A program made the position numbers and the translations under genes. The notes beneath the pieces were generated by a model. It saw nothing but the letters and a program-made list of their open reading frames with translations. It searched no databases and had not been told where the DNA came from. This document shows positions 12,195-24,202 of a stretch of DNA of 64,000 bases, piece by piece. The stretch spans positions 1 to 64,000 of the forward strand of contig KZ111186.1 of assembly GCA_002077045.2 (NCBI GenBank). The letters run 5' to 3'. This DNA comes from Rachicladosporium sp. CCFEE 5018. Taxonomy: Eukaryota > Ascomycota > Dothideomycetes > Cladosporiales > Cladosporiaceae. How positions within the stretch are numbered: the first letter of the stretch is position 1; every line of letters starts with the position of its first letter.

Positions 12195-12783
12195 GTGACG
12201 CGATCGAGAGTTTGGTGGCAGGAGGGGATGATGGCGTTCAGGGAGAGGGTTGGGATTGGCATCACGGCACCTGACGGTTATGGTCATGGGCATCTTCTAT
12301 GGGAGAAAGACACTTTCGTTGATGCAAGTGCTGCTTACGAAAGTCGGTGGTCATCTGAGCGCAAAGATGTTGGGTTCTGGGTTTGCGTTGATTTCGGAAA
12401 AGCTGTACATACCTATTCCAATCATGACAGTATCGACATCCTGACTTCGTGCGCTGAGCAAATGAATCCGAGGAATCCATGATGTCGAGATCGTTGTACA
12501 ATTTGGGTAGTCGCGAGGACCACTAGGACGCCTCGCCGTTGAAACGGCCACCTCCGACGACATGCACAAGCTTCAGCCCGATAGCTCGCATACGAAGATC
12601 ATGAATGCTTCTTCCGATAGAGAGGAGTGATTCCCGCCCTTCTACACAGTGTTCTTGCCAGTCTTCATTGCAAGTCTCACGCAAGTACGAACCCAACATA
12701 CTCTCTTCTACCCTATTGCTCCACCTCTCAGTCATCCCCAGCCTTCACTCTGAACATCAGTCCCTTGAACTCACTCCCCCACG
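12195..12783. other. Intergenic region, 3' of DUF3455 gene and promoter of HIU hydrolase gene
   Basis: About 590 bp between two plus-strand genes. The last 100 bp before 12784 are pyrimidine-rich (CTCCACCTCTCAGTC), typical of a fungal leader. Open frames on both strands are short and lack motifs. Nothing else seen. Confidence 0.4.
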
Positions 12784-13176
12784 ATGGCCCGCCCCTGGAT
12801 AACCTGCCACGTCCTCGACACCATCACTGGCCGCCCCGCTGCCAGCATTACAGTCACCCTCCGCCTCCTCTCCCCAGCGCAGTCAAGAGACACCTACTTC
12901 TTCGCGCTCACGAACGCTGATGGCCGCGTGACCGACTGGACCCCGTCGAAGCCGGATCTAGACCTCACACGTATCGTTGACGAAATTAAGAACGAGTCTG
13001 GGGAAGACGAGACAAGTGCGTGGAGTCTGGTGTTTGAGGTGGAAGAGTATTTCGGGAAGGGGAAGTGCTTCTACCCTGAGGTGGAGATCAAATTCTCTGC
13101 GATGAAGACAGAGGAGCACTATCATGTGCCGTTGCTGTTGGGGCCGTGGGGGTATACCACGTATCGAGGGTCGTGA
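12784..13176 (+). CDS. 5-hydroxyisourate hydrolase (transthyretin-like, purine catabolism)
   Basis: Single exon, 130 aa, the normal length. The start MARPWITCHVLDTITGRP carries the conserved N-terminal His of the active site; the centre has the CFYPEVEIKF strand; the end YHVPLLLGPWGYTTYRGS is the C-terminal signature with the YRGS tetrapeptide needed for catalysis. The enzyme hydrolyses 5-hydroxyisourate, the product of urate oxidase, to OHCU on the way to allantoin. The usual C-terminal peroxisomal signal is absent, so a cytosolic site is likely. It is convergent with the chitin synthase gene. No lesions and a clear assignment. Confidence 0.93.
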   Translation: MARPWITCHVLDTITGRPAASITVTLRLLSPAQSRDTYFFALTNADGRVTDWTPSKPDLDLTRIVDEIKNESGEDETSAWSLVFEVEEYFGKGKCFYPEVEIKFSAMKTEEHYHVPLLLGPWGYTTYRGS

Positions 13177-13605
13177 GAGGCGACGGACAGAGGAGACGAA
13201 ACAACAGAACCGCGAGCGCAAAACCCAGTCGGACGAATCGAGGCGACTTGTGGAGCGAGGATCGACCTCGAAGCCAGGAATTAGGATTTTGAGATGGACT
13301 CGGTATGGAGACTGATTGCTGGACTCGCGCAACCAGGCCCACCGCGATCAAGAAGATTGAGAGGCATGTCTATCTGGCAGGCCAGATCGAACTATCGCCT
13401 GGTGCGAGAAGGAGCATGACTTACGATCCGCGAGCAGCGAATTCTACTTGTTCGTCTTTAAGGATCGGGCACCATAAATTCGAGGTCAAAGGGACTTCCA
13501 GTCAACGTCAGAGAGGTGAGACCTCAGGAATGAAGTGTGAGACCCTATCGAACATTCGACATCATATGTACAAGTTCTCGTATCGTATCCATTCCGATTC
13601 CCTCT
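13177..13605. other. Convergent 3' intergenic region
   Basis: About 430 bp between the ends of the HIU hydrolase gene (plus) and chitin synthase gene (minus). It must contain both 3' UTRs. No gene, repeat or strong terminator-like hairpin is seen. Confidence 0.4.
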
Positions 13606-16600
13606 TCAAACTCCCCTGAACAGCCTTACAATCAAGAACCAACACGCCCCGATGAACCTAATCGCACTCAACACCGCGACCGAGTACAGCACGACAGCCA
13701 TGTAGATCGTCGCTCTCTGATCAGCCACAGCGTCCTCGTCCAGCTGCTGGCTGCCTCCAATGTTCACCCAATCCACACCACCAGCATTCAGCACCACAGC
13801 CGCAAGCGCCAAGTTGCAGAACATCCACGCCAGCACGACGGCACTTCGAAAGCCCTTGTAGTAGTCCTCGTGCTTGAGCTCAGGCGTTATGACCTTCTTC
13901 GGTGTCACGTACTTGCTCGAGAAGGCGCGGAGTTCGTTCTCGTATTGACTGTTTAGGTCGGCGTCGTCAGTCGGTATAGCGACATCCACCTTCCCACCTG
14001 GCTTCAGCGTCGCAGTCGGCAGTTTCTCCGGCTTATCATCGCCTTTCGTTCCCCACGTAATATCGTGCGTGTTGCAGAAGGCGTACACGTTCAAGATATT
14101 GATGTACGTCGGCGTGAGGAGGAGGTACTGCAGGAAGCAGGTGAACATGTGCCAGGGGTCGAAGAAGAGGAAAGAGGCGACGAAGTAGAGGACCCAGGTC
14201 GATGCCATGGAGATGATGAGCGTGAAGAAGATCTTGTTCGTGAAGAGGAGGGCGAAGCTGAAGCCGCCTTCTTTGACCTGTTCTTGAACGGAACGGACGG
14301 TTATGAAGACCGAGGCGAAGAGTAGGTAGCTGGGAGTGTTGTTAGTGGGAACGGTTTGAAAGTAGAAGGATCTGACATACCACATGATGATCGCCCAGAA
14401 GTAGACTTGGGTGAGGTAGTAGCGGTTGTTTCCTTGAGGTCTATTGCCGAGCGCGAGCACGAAGCAAGTCATTAGAACGGCGAGGTAGACCCACTCGAAG
14501 AGCACGCCGAGTATCAAGCCTGCTGTGCCGAGTAGTATGGGTTGTGACAATGATGTGGTGAGGATTTTGAAGACGAGGAAGAAGTTGCCCTGGAACATAT
14601 GTGTCAGTAGTGTCAATGTCAATGACCACGGGAGTGTAGCTTACGATGGCGAACCAAGCAAATAGCATATTGAACGCCTGGTATGCGAATTCAATCAAGA
14701 ACATGAACTTCCTGATGGCCGAGTGATGTGACCTCCCAATCTCATAGAAATGCGCCAGCGCATATACGGCTGCGAAGAAAGACCCGTTTAGCCATCTTCG
14801 TCGCTGCAGAATGAAGTCTGCCATCTCTGTCGGTACGTCCGTCTCACCAGTCGCAGACTTGACGTACTGCAAGATCCAGGAGCAATTGCGCTTGCTAACC
14901 AGCTCGAAACACAAGATGCGATCCTCAGCAAGATACATGTTCGCCGTGAAGATGCCAGCATTGGCGCCGTGCATTTTCTCGCCTGCGAAGTACTTCTCAA
15001 GAGGTCCTTGGCCGGCTTTGTCATTCTGCAGAGCGATGTAGCGGTAGGCGGAGAAAGCACCTGGTAGCACGGAGATGAAGCCGAATGCACTTTCGAGAGG
15101 CTTGTCGAGAATGTTGCTCATCTTGTACTCAAAATTCTGCGCTGCGACCAGTGGATTGATCAAGTTGCGTCCACCTGACAACATAGCTTTGATCTCGCCA
15201 CACGCGCCTGCGCACATTGGCTCACGGTCGAATGCCTTCCAGAGCTGATAGATGCTGTCTTTGCCCGGTCGAGTTCCGGCATCGATCAGAACGCAGATAT
15301 TGGGCTCCAGTACCTCTCCGAATGCTTGGAAGAACCATCTGTGGGAGTTGATCTTCTTTTGATTCTTCTCTTTCAGGCAGAACAGCACTTGCATAGGTGT
15401 ATTGCCTTTCTTAACCTGCACAACGCCCTTCTCAATCTTGAGGTTCATCTGTGTTGTGTACTCGTAGATATGAGCAGTCACATCCTCGCCATTGACTTGC
15501 TGCTTCGCGATTCCGTCCTGATAGACGCCCATCGCGGCCAAGACAGCTCGAGTTCGTGGGTTGATCTTTGCACGTCCATCAGAGACAATGCAGACTACGA
15601 TCTTCTTCCACGCTTCCTTGCCCCATGTCTTTGAGCTCGTCCGCGAATTCATGAACTCGATGTTCTTGATCACACCCATCATGGTCCTCGCGAACAGCTC
15701 ATCCTCTTCGTTGTACATTGTCACCACAATGAAGAGCTCAGTATGCCTAGGCTTGGCGAACAGCCTTTGCCGTAATGTGAAGCGCTTGTCGTGGAACTCG
15801 CTCGGGTCACACGTAGCAGCCGAGTATCGCATATGCGTAAACTCATCTCGCTCCGGTGGCTGTGCGTGCTGGATCTGGTTCAACAACCTCGGTGGCACTG
15901 GACAATCAAGCACCAGATTGCCGTTGAACAGCTGCACTTCCTTCACTGTCTTCCATCTCCGTATTGGCGCGTTCGTAGCGGGCGGAGGCGCATCATTGTA
16001 GCCACCTTCAAGATCGGGATGCATCCCGTCAGCCGGCTGTATTTGATGCGGATCAGGCCCATACGAGGTGTCCGGCTGCAATATCGGCCTGTTGTCCACA
16101 TCATCCTGCCAGTACTGATGGCCTGCATCGCCAGGCCGCGGCGTTTGCGCGCCATACGTAGGGTCATACGGCTCCTCACCATGCGGGTCGTGGAAGTACT
16201 CATCCGTTCGCTCGTGCTGGGGCGTCACCCCATAGTCAGCCGTACTATGATGCGCAGCCTGCTCGTACGGATTTGGCGTGTAGCCCATTCTGTGCACATC
16301 CTCGTAGGCCTCGCTGTGGCCAAATGTGCTTGGCATGCCTGCTACAGAGTATGTCGGCTGCGCTTCGAGTCTATCGCCTGGTGTGCCGGGGCCTGGCCCT
16401 GGGCCCATCGGTATCGAAAGAGGCTCATGGTAAGGTCGGTCATCGAGCTGATATGTCTGAAGGGGGGTGTGGTGGCGCTCGGGAGAGCGTCTTCGTGGGT
16501 CCATGAAGGGATTCGCTGCGCTGCCGTATTGATCCTCGTCGTCTTGTGGATGGCCGTAGCCGCCTGTGCGAGGACAAGATGTTAGCTTTGAGTGAAGTGG

Positions 16601-16763
16601 TGCGAAGTAAAGTTGAATCAGGCTGGCGTGGAATGCGCTGGTGGCAGGGATCGCGTTCACTGTCTCCTACTTGTGTAACACGACCTGTCTCTCGCGCATC
16701 ATCCCCTGCTGCTCGACCTCTGAACACCGCGACCGTCCAACACTCACCATGATTGTAGCTCAT
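13606..16763 (-). CDS. Chitin synthase, division 1, class III-like
   Basis: Minus-strand exons 16748-16763, 14645-16563, 14381-14589 and 13606-14329 give about 955 residues. The tiny first exon encodes MSYNHG and splices to GYGHPQDDEDQYG; a later ATG at 16660 is inside the intron. The N-terminal 240 residues are Pro/Gln/Tyr-rich and disordered. The synthase core follows: MYNEEDELFARTMMGV, CIVSDGRAKINPRTRAV, NSHRWFFQAFGEVLEPNICV with DAGTRPG, the acid-base region LAEDRILCFE and the processive motif QRRRWLNGS near residue 593, then about seven membrane helices. Closeness to ADLNSQYENEL and DPWHM contexts points to class III, important for hyphal tip growth. The third intron (14330-14380, 51 bp) is a multiple of three but has consensus GTATGT, branch and CAG. 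It makes beta-1,4-linked GlcNAc polymer at the plasma membrane. Confidence 0.93.
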
Positions 16764-19533
16764 CCTGCCGCCTCCGACCCTTCGACTGCGTCTCGCAGAT
16801 GTTCCGATAACGCCACTGCTTCCTACAGCGACTCTTCGATCTCTTCCAACAAATGCGTCTTTTCTAGAGCTGCTATTGCTGCTCAGTGCGACCTCGATGT
16901 TTCAGGTCCGCCTTGTGTTTATGCGCGGATGTTGATCGCCAACTTTATTTCCGCCTGGGCCTACCTTGGCAACGGCGTGGACACAAGATCGATGGGTTTG
17001 GATGAACGAAGGCTTTCAACGAGACGGTGATGTGATGGACGTCTGTAGACATGTATCTGGGTAGGAACTCGACGCACCTGCAAGGCTAGAGTGGAGCTCA
17101 AAGATACACCCGTCTGGTCATGTACAGCCGCAGAACGCCACACGATGGTACGACGCGTGCGATCGGCGTCAAACTTCCTTGAGCTGCTGGCTCTCCAGTC
17201 GCATCTACATTATCGAGAGTATGTCTCCCACAGTGCGCCTACAGTCGCCGACGAAACGTACCTACATCATCCGCCAAATACCCGACGACAAGAGACCTTC
17301 AATACCATTCCCGCGCAGTGCCAACACCAGATTCCACCGATGATCTGCGACATCTGAAACACGGCAGTCTGTCGAATCAGCCTGCACTGCGCCCCGGACC
17401 GTCAGCTCTCGGAATAGGTCAGATCCTCTGCCTAACGGCCCAGACGCTCAAAGACGCACCTGTCATCCACGAACTGAATGACAGGGCACTATGAGCTCGT
17501 AAGTGCTCAACGACACCGGATCAGCGGATCTATCGCCAGAGCCAGGATGCTGATTTGCTACGGAGGAAAGCCCATGAGCATCAAATGCTTGTTTGCAAGA
17601 CGTCTGACAGCTCTATCGACGATGCTTGATATGCATACGAGCTTACCCGAGATATGCACACAAAGAGATGGGACTTTCGGACATGTGCTGTTTGAAGAAT
17701 TGCGCATACTCGCTGTACTGTATGCACCTGTTCTGCTCGTTCGGCATACCGCGATCTCGATGCCCACTTTCGCGCTGCAGAAAATCAACACCCGCTGAGC
17801 TGCGACAGAATTATCTTGTAGAAGTGAATATATTGCCAGCAGCTTTGGCAGTATGTCGCTCAGTGATAGAGTAGACTTTGATCGGAGAAACAGTGACGCT
17901 TGCAATTTATATCCTGCTGATGGATGCCATACCATATGCAGCCTCGAACGTACGTTGGCGTTGGACATGCATCTAGTACTCATCTTCGGTGAAGCCCCGA
18001 GCTCATCCATTTCCTCCATGTGGCATGTTTGCATGGAGCAATCCAGCCACGCGATGTCAGATCCCACCACGCCCACGTTGTCGCTTTCTCTGGACGGCAC
18101 GTGGTCGATAGTACGCTCCGAAATCTAGACCACGATAGGATTACGCCAAGCCCCTGCTGTTATGCGCCGCTATGCATCTAGAAGTGAGCAAGAACCGCAT
18201 GCCCACGTGCGTGTGGTCGGAACCGAGCGATCGTTAGCTTCGTTAGCAGCTTCGTGCCAGACGCCACTGCAGTATTCAGTGTGACTGCATGTGTTAGAAC
18301 GTGATGGTCGTGAAGACATGGACATTTCAATTTGTGGCCCGGTATCATATCCTGAAGCGGCAGCCGGCAAGACGGGTAGGAGCGAGCTCCGCTCGAGATC
18401 GCCACCAGTCCAAGCGGCCAGAGCATCGTGACCAGTACGAGTCTAGGGCCATCCCCAATGTGCGAGTCGTGCCCAAAGCGAAGGTAATTGTAACCGCGAA
18501 AGTGACTCCGAGAGTACGAGGCTTGGGCTGACTGGCGATCGCGGACACGGTCTCGACTCTTCACAAAGCGCATCTGCCTCAGCGACTTTCCTCCGAAAGC
18601 CGTGGGCTGAACGTCACTACCGAGTCAGATCGGCGATGCTGTTTTAAGCTTGGAGCAGGGCGTCATGGCATTCTCGTGTCAGGGGCATGTCAATCGACCA
18701 CAAGCGTGTTTCCTGAAATGCAGGGACGCGCAAAAGCAAATGTACTCTCGACGAGATGAGATATCGAGCCCGAGTGCACAGTACACTGGCTCCAGTCACT
18801 CATATCGTATGCCGACTTGGTGGGAGCATATGCCGAATGGAGCACGCTGCGGAGATGCAGAACTCATGAACCCGATGCAGCGGTACCTGCACATGAGCGA
18901 CAGCTTTCTGCCCGCAATCTGATGCTGCAGTCGGTCTCGCAGCGCTCCCCAAGAAACCCCTGTTTGCGAGCTGGGCGATGTGACGAGAGCCGTCTTGCGC
19001 ACTACACTCGTTCAGCAACAGATCTACGGCCTCCTAACGCAGATCAATCGTCACCCGTTTGAGATTCACGAAACGCCTCTATCAAGTTATAGGACAGTTC
19101 CTCTTGGAGATCCCTCGGAGATATCGCCGAGCTTGTAGTATGTAAAGTCATCCCGCTCGCGGTCCCCAGTCCGTACCGCCTGGGCCCCTGACTTGTGACT
19201 TGCATGCTCGCACTGGTCACCTCCGCGAACCCCCATCACCGTTGGGCTCGGCTCTGGCTCGGAGCGGCCCTGGCTCGCTCCCGAGCAGCCGTATCGCCCT
19301 AGCGAGAAATTTTCTCCACACATTTTTGCGTTCGACGTGGCTGCAAGGTTCGTGCGTCGATCCATCCGGTGGACCTTCGTCTACACGCCTGCACGGATGC
19401 TCGCGTTGTTAAAGTGACGTGCCTACGAGCCTCGCCCTCATCTCAGCAGGCATGCATACGCTTGATAAGAGCTGCATGTCCTCGTCGCGTAGGCGCGAAG
19501 AGTGTCATTGGTCTTTTGCATCGCAACTCGCGA
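16764..19533. other. 2.8-kb intergenic region, chitin synthase promoter and unassigned DNA
   Basis: The first several hundred bp upstream of 16763 must include the chitin synthase promoter. The remainder has many short overlapping frames (longest 17558-18100 on the minus strand) with no motif, start context or splice logic. No transposon relic is recognised. From about here rightward, gene density falls and composition becomes more mixed. Confidence 0.4.
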
Positions 19534-20334
19534 ATGTCTGCTGTCATGAATATGGCTCAGGCTCATGATCAGGAGGGCTCTGGCAGTGCGGGAGGTAGTC
19601 AAGCGATGCCTTCGCCTTACAAGAGGGATTCGATGCCGAAACGTCAATTGATCGAAAGTGCTTGTAGTGCTTGTCGGAAGAGGAAGTCAAAGGTGTGTCA
19701 CACACACAATAACGATCCCCATCAACTCCACTGACCCGATCATAGTGCGATGGCGTACGGTAGGCGAATCATGAAACTTCTCTGGCAAGTATGTTTCGCG
19801 CTAACACCACACAGTCCATCATGCACAAGATGTCAAGCATTAAATACAACCTGCCAATATCAAGTCGAAGCAGGCGAGAGCCGCTGGTCGGCGCTGCGAC
19901 GCAAGAATCACGACCTTGAGCGCGAGCGCGATAACTACCGGACGCTGCTGTCATTGATCCGGTCACGCCCCGAGGCAGAAGCGCAGGAGATCTACAGCCA
20001 CATCCGCTCAAATCACCACGGTGGCGACATTGGTGCACTGATACACGCCGTTCGTGAAGCTTCAATCTCGAAGGAGCCTTCTCCACTGACACGCATGGAG
20101 TCTGCTCCCCACCCGGCGACGACCCGTGGCGACATGGCGATGGTCAATCTTCCGCCACTGCGATCAGTTGTCGATATCCCGCCTACAGGAACAGTCCACG
20201 TAGGGGACTTCCTCACGCTGCAACAACGCAAAGGCAGCATCATGTCCGCTGGCTCCGGCCCCTACTCATCCCCTGGCACGTCGGACTCAAGAAGCTCAGT
20301 CTCGCCACAGGACATACATCGCGAATGGGTATGA
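19534..20334 (+). CDS. Small Zn2Cys6 transcription-factor-like protein (paralogue 1)
   Basis: Exons 19534-19692, 19746-19759 and 19815-20334 give about 230 aa. The 14-nt middle exon (CDGVR) is needed to complete the binuclear zinc cluster: ACSACRKRKSK, then C, then SCTRCQALNTTC, a full Cx2Cx6Cx6Cx2Cx6C set. A short linker leads to a coiled-coil (LRRKNHDLERERDNYRTLL) that would dimerise it, then a region with a helix (EAQEIYSHIRSNHHGGDIG). This layout matches a short class of ascomycete Zn2Cys6 proteins lacking the large fungal TF domain; two decayed relatives lie at 26.6 and 54.7 kb with an intron at the same place (KxK|C). The 3' end is uncertain: a possible donor at 20329 could replace the last residue with a further short exon. 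DNA-binding regulator in the nucleus is inferred; targets unknown. Confidence 0.72.
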
Positions 20335-20981
20335 GTGCCGAAATCTGCATTACGTTTATATCTCCCGGCACCGGGGCTGGCTCACGTGGCCTCTTACACG
20401 CCACCTTTGAGGATCCACTACCCACAGGCAGAGCGTCTACGCGCGCCGCGAGTCACACCACAAATCCCGGCATAAAGGTAAGCATTCTGCATTAGCCGCC
20501 ACGACCCTGTCTCACACTGGCCAGTGACACGCCATGCATCTTACGGCAGTCTATCTCAACGGCCAGATCGTACACGGCAGACCGTCGTCGATGGACCCAC
20601 AGCAAGTGAGGTCCAGACAATCGCGGACTTCACTCCGTGATTGCTTGGCCGTGTCGAACCACCTTTGTCATAACGCGGACCCAGCTGCGTCTAAACCGGA
20701 CTTATGTCCTTGAGGCGCAGTATGAATGGGGCTAGATCCAGGATTTGCGCAGATTGGCTCAGATATAGCATGGCACCGCAGCACGCGCGCTATATTCGCC
20801 CGCACTGATTTGCGGTCACATGTTTGCGGATGTTGTGAACGAGTATTGAGCCACTGGAGATCTTGGAGATGCTGTCACGCTTTGTGGCGATACCTTCACC
20901 ACCACCATACAGGCAACAGCGCATGAGCAATTATGCTTTTCACACAAGTGGGGACGTTCGCCTCATCCAAGTTCAATGAAA
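20335..20981. other. Unassigned region 3' of Zn2Cys6 gene
   Basis: About 650 bp. Two GT..AG pairs (20329 onward and 20499 onward) might add short 3' exons to the Zn2Cys6 gene, but the resulting frames stop quickly. No other gene or repeat is supported. Confidence 0.3.
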
Positions 20982-21149
20982 GTAGCACCGCACCACGCCG
21001 AGGCCGGTGGTCCCACGATCTACCCACGCGTAGCACCACAGCGAGGTGCAGCCGGCGGTTCAACGAGTCACCCAGTAAGCGCACCACAGCAAGGCGTAGC
21101 CGGTGGTCCAATGGTCTACCCACGACTTCGCAAATTGATCATATTCTAA
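20982..21149 (+). repeat. Three imperfect 45-48 bp tandem units of coding origin
   Basis: Units start near 20982, 21030 and 21075; the first two are 48 and 45 bp long. Lengths in multiples of three and mostly third-position differences indicate a former protein repeat. In the plus frame they read as APHHAEAGGPTIYPR, APQRGAAGGSTSHP and APQQGVAGGPMVYPR, then a stop at 21149. The host gene is not recognisable upstream, so this is best seen as the tail of a decayed Pro/Gln/Gly-rich protein gene. A non-coding minisatellite is the alternative. Confidence 0.5.
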
Positions 21150-22217
21150 TCAGGTAGCTGCTCGCCGGAGCCTATTGGTTCTGCAAGTCCGTCCGCGCCA
21201 GATCTACAGGGCTCCCGTCTCGCTGCATTGGCGCCGATAGCCCCACGCGGCTCGCGAGACTTCCGAAGGTGCTTAGATGCTCGTGCGGGTGCGGGAATGG
21301 CGTCGAGTCCGGCAGCTTCGGGGCTAGACCTCAAGGGGTGCGTCTAAACGTCTATATATGCCTGCTGGCGCGCGATTGCGGTAGCGAGCTACGATGCGGT
21401 GTATGAGACATGAGGGATGGTGATCGATAGGGAGCAAGGTCCGCATTGCGACATGCCGCTGCTGGATGATGCACGATGAAGGGATGTGGTGTCTGCTTTG
21501 CATGGCTGCATTTGGCCTGATGGAGCATCAAGATGCCCGGGGATCGAGGGCAGTGACCAGCGTCCAGGCGAACGGTCTTGCTTTGTTGCAGGCGGGATCT
21601 GCGGACGGAGGACGAGGTGACTCCTGCTGCCAGCAAATGCCATGAGAGACTTTTGGTCAGTTCGGCGCAATGACAGCCCATCATTGCGCCGCCTTGTATC
21701 CTCACAAAGCAGGACGCCGCTCCCCCTGCTCGAGCATTATGCGTACGCTTCAGCAGAAGCACGATCGACACGCCAGTTGCTCTCTCGTTATCTGGCTGAA
21801 CTTCTCGGATGGCCTGCGAGCCGACCGATCATGCACCCGCTGCCGATCTTGCCTCAACACGAAGTTGCTACAGTTCCGCCTGAGCATGGCCAGCGATCGC
21901 ATTTTACGCACGATCGTTGTGGAGGGAGAGGAAAACAGCCGCAGCACGGGAAAACCACTGTGAGGGCAAGTGACAATACATACTATCACTACAGCTGCGC
22001 TCAACACCATCGCGGCGGAGCTGCACAGTATCTCAGCCGCCTCTCGCCTAGCATCGTCCAAGGTATGGGCATTCCTCATCTGTCATCGTCGCATGTCTTT
22101 CGTCCTACCCTCATGACCTGTCATCAGTCGTGATTTCGTAAAAAGACGTCCTGCTCGTCATCCCGCTGGCCCGCCTTACTCAGATCCACGCCATGAGGTG
22201 CTTCATGAGCTCTCAGC
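21150..22217. other. Unassigned 1.1-kb region
   Basis: Several short overlapping frames on both strands, none with motifs or splice support. No recognised element. It ends at the small Lys-rich gene at 22218. Confidence 0.3.
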
Positions 22218-22496
22218 TTAGAGCTCCATTTCACCACTTCCGCTCCCGCTCTCAGACTCCACGACGTTAACGGGTGTCTGCTTGGGCTTCGGCGGAGCAC
22301 GCTGGCGGATCTTCGCCACTCTGCCCTTGAACACCATGTCGACGCCAACGGTAGTGCCTTCCTTCCTCGCTTGTTTCCTCGCAGGCTTCTTCGCTGGCGA
22401 AGGAGGCGCGGCAGAGAGCGCTGCCTGCTTGCGCGTGCATTTCTTAGTCGCAGCGGGGAGCACAGGGGCAGCGGCAGGCTTCTTCTTTGTATCCAT
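22218..22496 (-). CDS. Small Lys/Ala/Pro-rich basic protein, 92 aa
   Basis: The ATG at 22496 gives MDTKKKPAAAPVLPAATKKC, then a run rich in Lys, Arg, Ala and Pro (PAKKPARKQARKEG), a short possible folded core (VGVDMVFKGRVAKIRQRAPP) and an acidic Ser/Gly tail (ESESGSGSGEMEL). An upstream in-frame extension to 22589 lacks an ATG. Composition is like histone H1 tails or other nucleic-acid-binding nuclear proteins, but no family is recognised. It is divergent from the YTH gene start at 22577, only 80 bp away. Clean composition bias supports a real gene; function unknown. Confidence 0.45.
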   Translation of the reverse strand: MDTKKKPAAAPVLPAATKKCTRKQAALSAAPPSPAKKPARKQARKEGTTVGVDMVFKGRVAKIRQRAPPKPKQTPVNVVESESGSGSGEMEL

Positions 22497-22576
22497 CACT
22501 CGAAGGTGTCGTCGGTTGTAGGACAGTATTCTATTAATCACCCCTGGATTGCAATCTAGGCGGCCCTGTACTACAG

Positions 22577-24190
22577 ATGAGTCATTCACATAATCATTAT
22601 GGCGGTCAGCCGTTCAGTATGCACGATTTCGACGCCGCTTTACCAACCGTTCATCCGCAGGTGCATGCAGCTCTACAGCACTCTAGTCAGCATCCTTCCC
22701 CTGGCGCGATGGACCAGTGTGTGCGACATCTTGCGTACATCAACCCGCAGATAGCACATGTCGACCTGCACCTACTGCCACAATATGCCCAGCAGCCCCA
22801 ACAGCATCATATGCCCCAGTATGGTTTCGAGGACTTTGGGCCATCTTTCGCTATGCCAGGTCAGCAGTACCCACGGCCGATGGCATCAGGCACGCCGTAC
22901 CATGAGATGTAGCCGCCGCCAAGAAGAGGTCTTCCTATACACGGAGCCGGACTCGCTCCCATGACGCCTGCCAAGTGGCAGCACTCATGAGCATTCCTTG
23001 CGGCTGGATCTTACACAGGCATGGGCGGCGTGGGCCACAGTGAGTTCACAGGTCAGCAGGCATGTCCACAAGTGCAGCATTGATCGTTATCCAGATCACG
23101 GCGCCCAGGTGGGCCCACAGCTTTCACCTGCCCTTAGCGCGCCTCGAGGTCCTCCACGCAAGCCAAGGCAATCTGGGTTCACGCTTTGGTTCGGAAACCT
23201 CCCACCAGCGGCTAGCATTGCCGATCTCAAAGACCGCTTCTCCCGAGACGCGACCAAGGATATCGAAAGCCTGTTTCTGATCGCAAAAACCAATTGCGCA
23301 TTTATCAACTATCGAACTGAGGCAGTACGTTCGGCCGCCATGCATCGGTTCCATGATTCGCCATTCAATGGCGTGCGGCTTGTTTGTCGTCTGAGGAAAG
23401 GAGCAAGTACTACCACGACGGTGCCTTCACCTGGCGCAGCTTCGATCCCACCTCTCACCCATTCGGTCTCGCCCGACTCAGAAGCCGATGAGGTAGAGAC
23501 TCCCACCATCGTCCGAGGTCCACCTGCGGCCCGCAGGTACAGAAGGAGTTGGTTTCCCAAATTCCTCCATACAGGGCTCCTCGTGTTCCAGAAACATTCT
23601 TCATACTTAAAAGTCTCACTTCGCAAGACCTCGATGCCAGCGTGCGCCACGGCGAGTGGACGACCCAAGTGCACAACGAGGCTGCGTTGAGCGCCGCTTT
23701 CGAGCGCTCGGACAACGTCTACCTGATTCTCTCAGCCAACAAGTCCGGTGAGTACTTCGGCCACGCTCGCATGCTGGCGCCCATCTCTGGTGATCTTGCC
23801 GCAACCACGTCCCCAGCGTCATCCGAGCAAGTTTCGCCCGACGATGGACCACAGTCCATCCCTACTCCGGCGACCGCAACAGCGCCCTCTGGTCGCATCA
23901 TTGACGACTCGGCACGTGGGACGATCTTCTGGGAAGCCGATGACCTGACCAAGGAGGAAAGCTCCTCGTTGAAGGAACAGACTACCAATGACGCGACTGC
24001 GGAGCAGGATCTCGGACGACCGTTCAAGATTGAGTGGATAAGCACGACTCGGTTGCCGTTCTTTCGGATGAGGGGCTTGAGGAATGCGTGGAATGCTAAT
24101 CGCGAGGTCAAGATTGCGAGGAATGGGACGGAGTTGGAGCCGGCTGTTGGGAAGAAGTTGATGTTGCTGTTTCATGATGTGGGACCTTAG
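22577..24190 (+). pseudogene. RRM + YTH domain RNA-binding protein gene, N-terminal part possibly disrupted
   Basis: The 5' part from ATG 22577 encodes a His/Gln/Pro-rich stretch (MSHSHNHYGGQPFSMHDF..) that stops at TAG 22910, after which the same frame still reads protein-like (PPPRRGLPIHGAGLAP) to 22990. Downstream, an RRM is clear at about 23175-23405 (FTLWFGNLPP, KTNCAFINYRTEA). A 44-bp intron at 23493-23536 joins it in frame to a YTH domain: FILKSLTSQDLDASVR, GEWTTQ, NVYLILS, IFWE, FKIEWIST, and LRNAWNANREVKIARNGTE, ending at 24190. YTH domains read N6-methyladenosine in RNA; the two Trp in GEW and IFW fit the aromatic cage. An intron near 23039-23093 (GTGAGT) fits the linker. If the 22910 stop is real the gene is broken; if an intron skips it (for example from 22860), it may be active. 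The RRM-YTH half looks intact. Confidence 0.62.
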
Positions 24191-24202
24191 ACTGTCTGGA
24201 AG

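Noticed and set aside
11604..12293. 229-codon minus frame opposite the DUF3455 gene
   Set aside because: Shadow of an evident gene; Arg-rich and motif-free.
15791..16585. 264-codon plus-strand frame opposite chitin synthase
   Set aside because: Antisense to a clear coding exon and Arg/Val-rich without any motif.
16441..16660. Start of chitin synthase at the ATG near 16660
   Set aside because: That ATG lies in what reads as the first intron; the tiny exon at 16748-16763 gives the expected MSYNHGGYGHPQ start with good splice borders.
17558..18100. 180-codon minus frame in the 16.8-19.5 kb gap
   Set aside because: No motif, no splice logic and composition not unlike its antisense frames.
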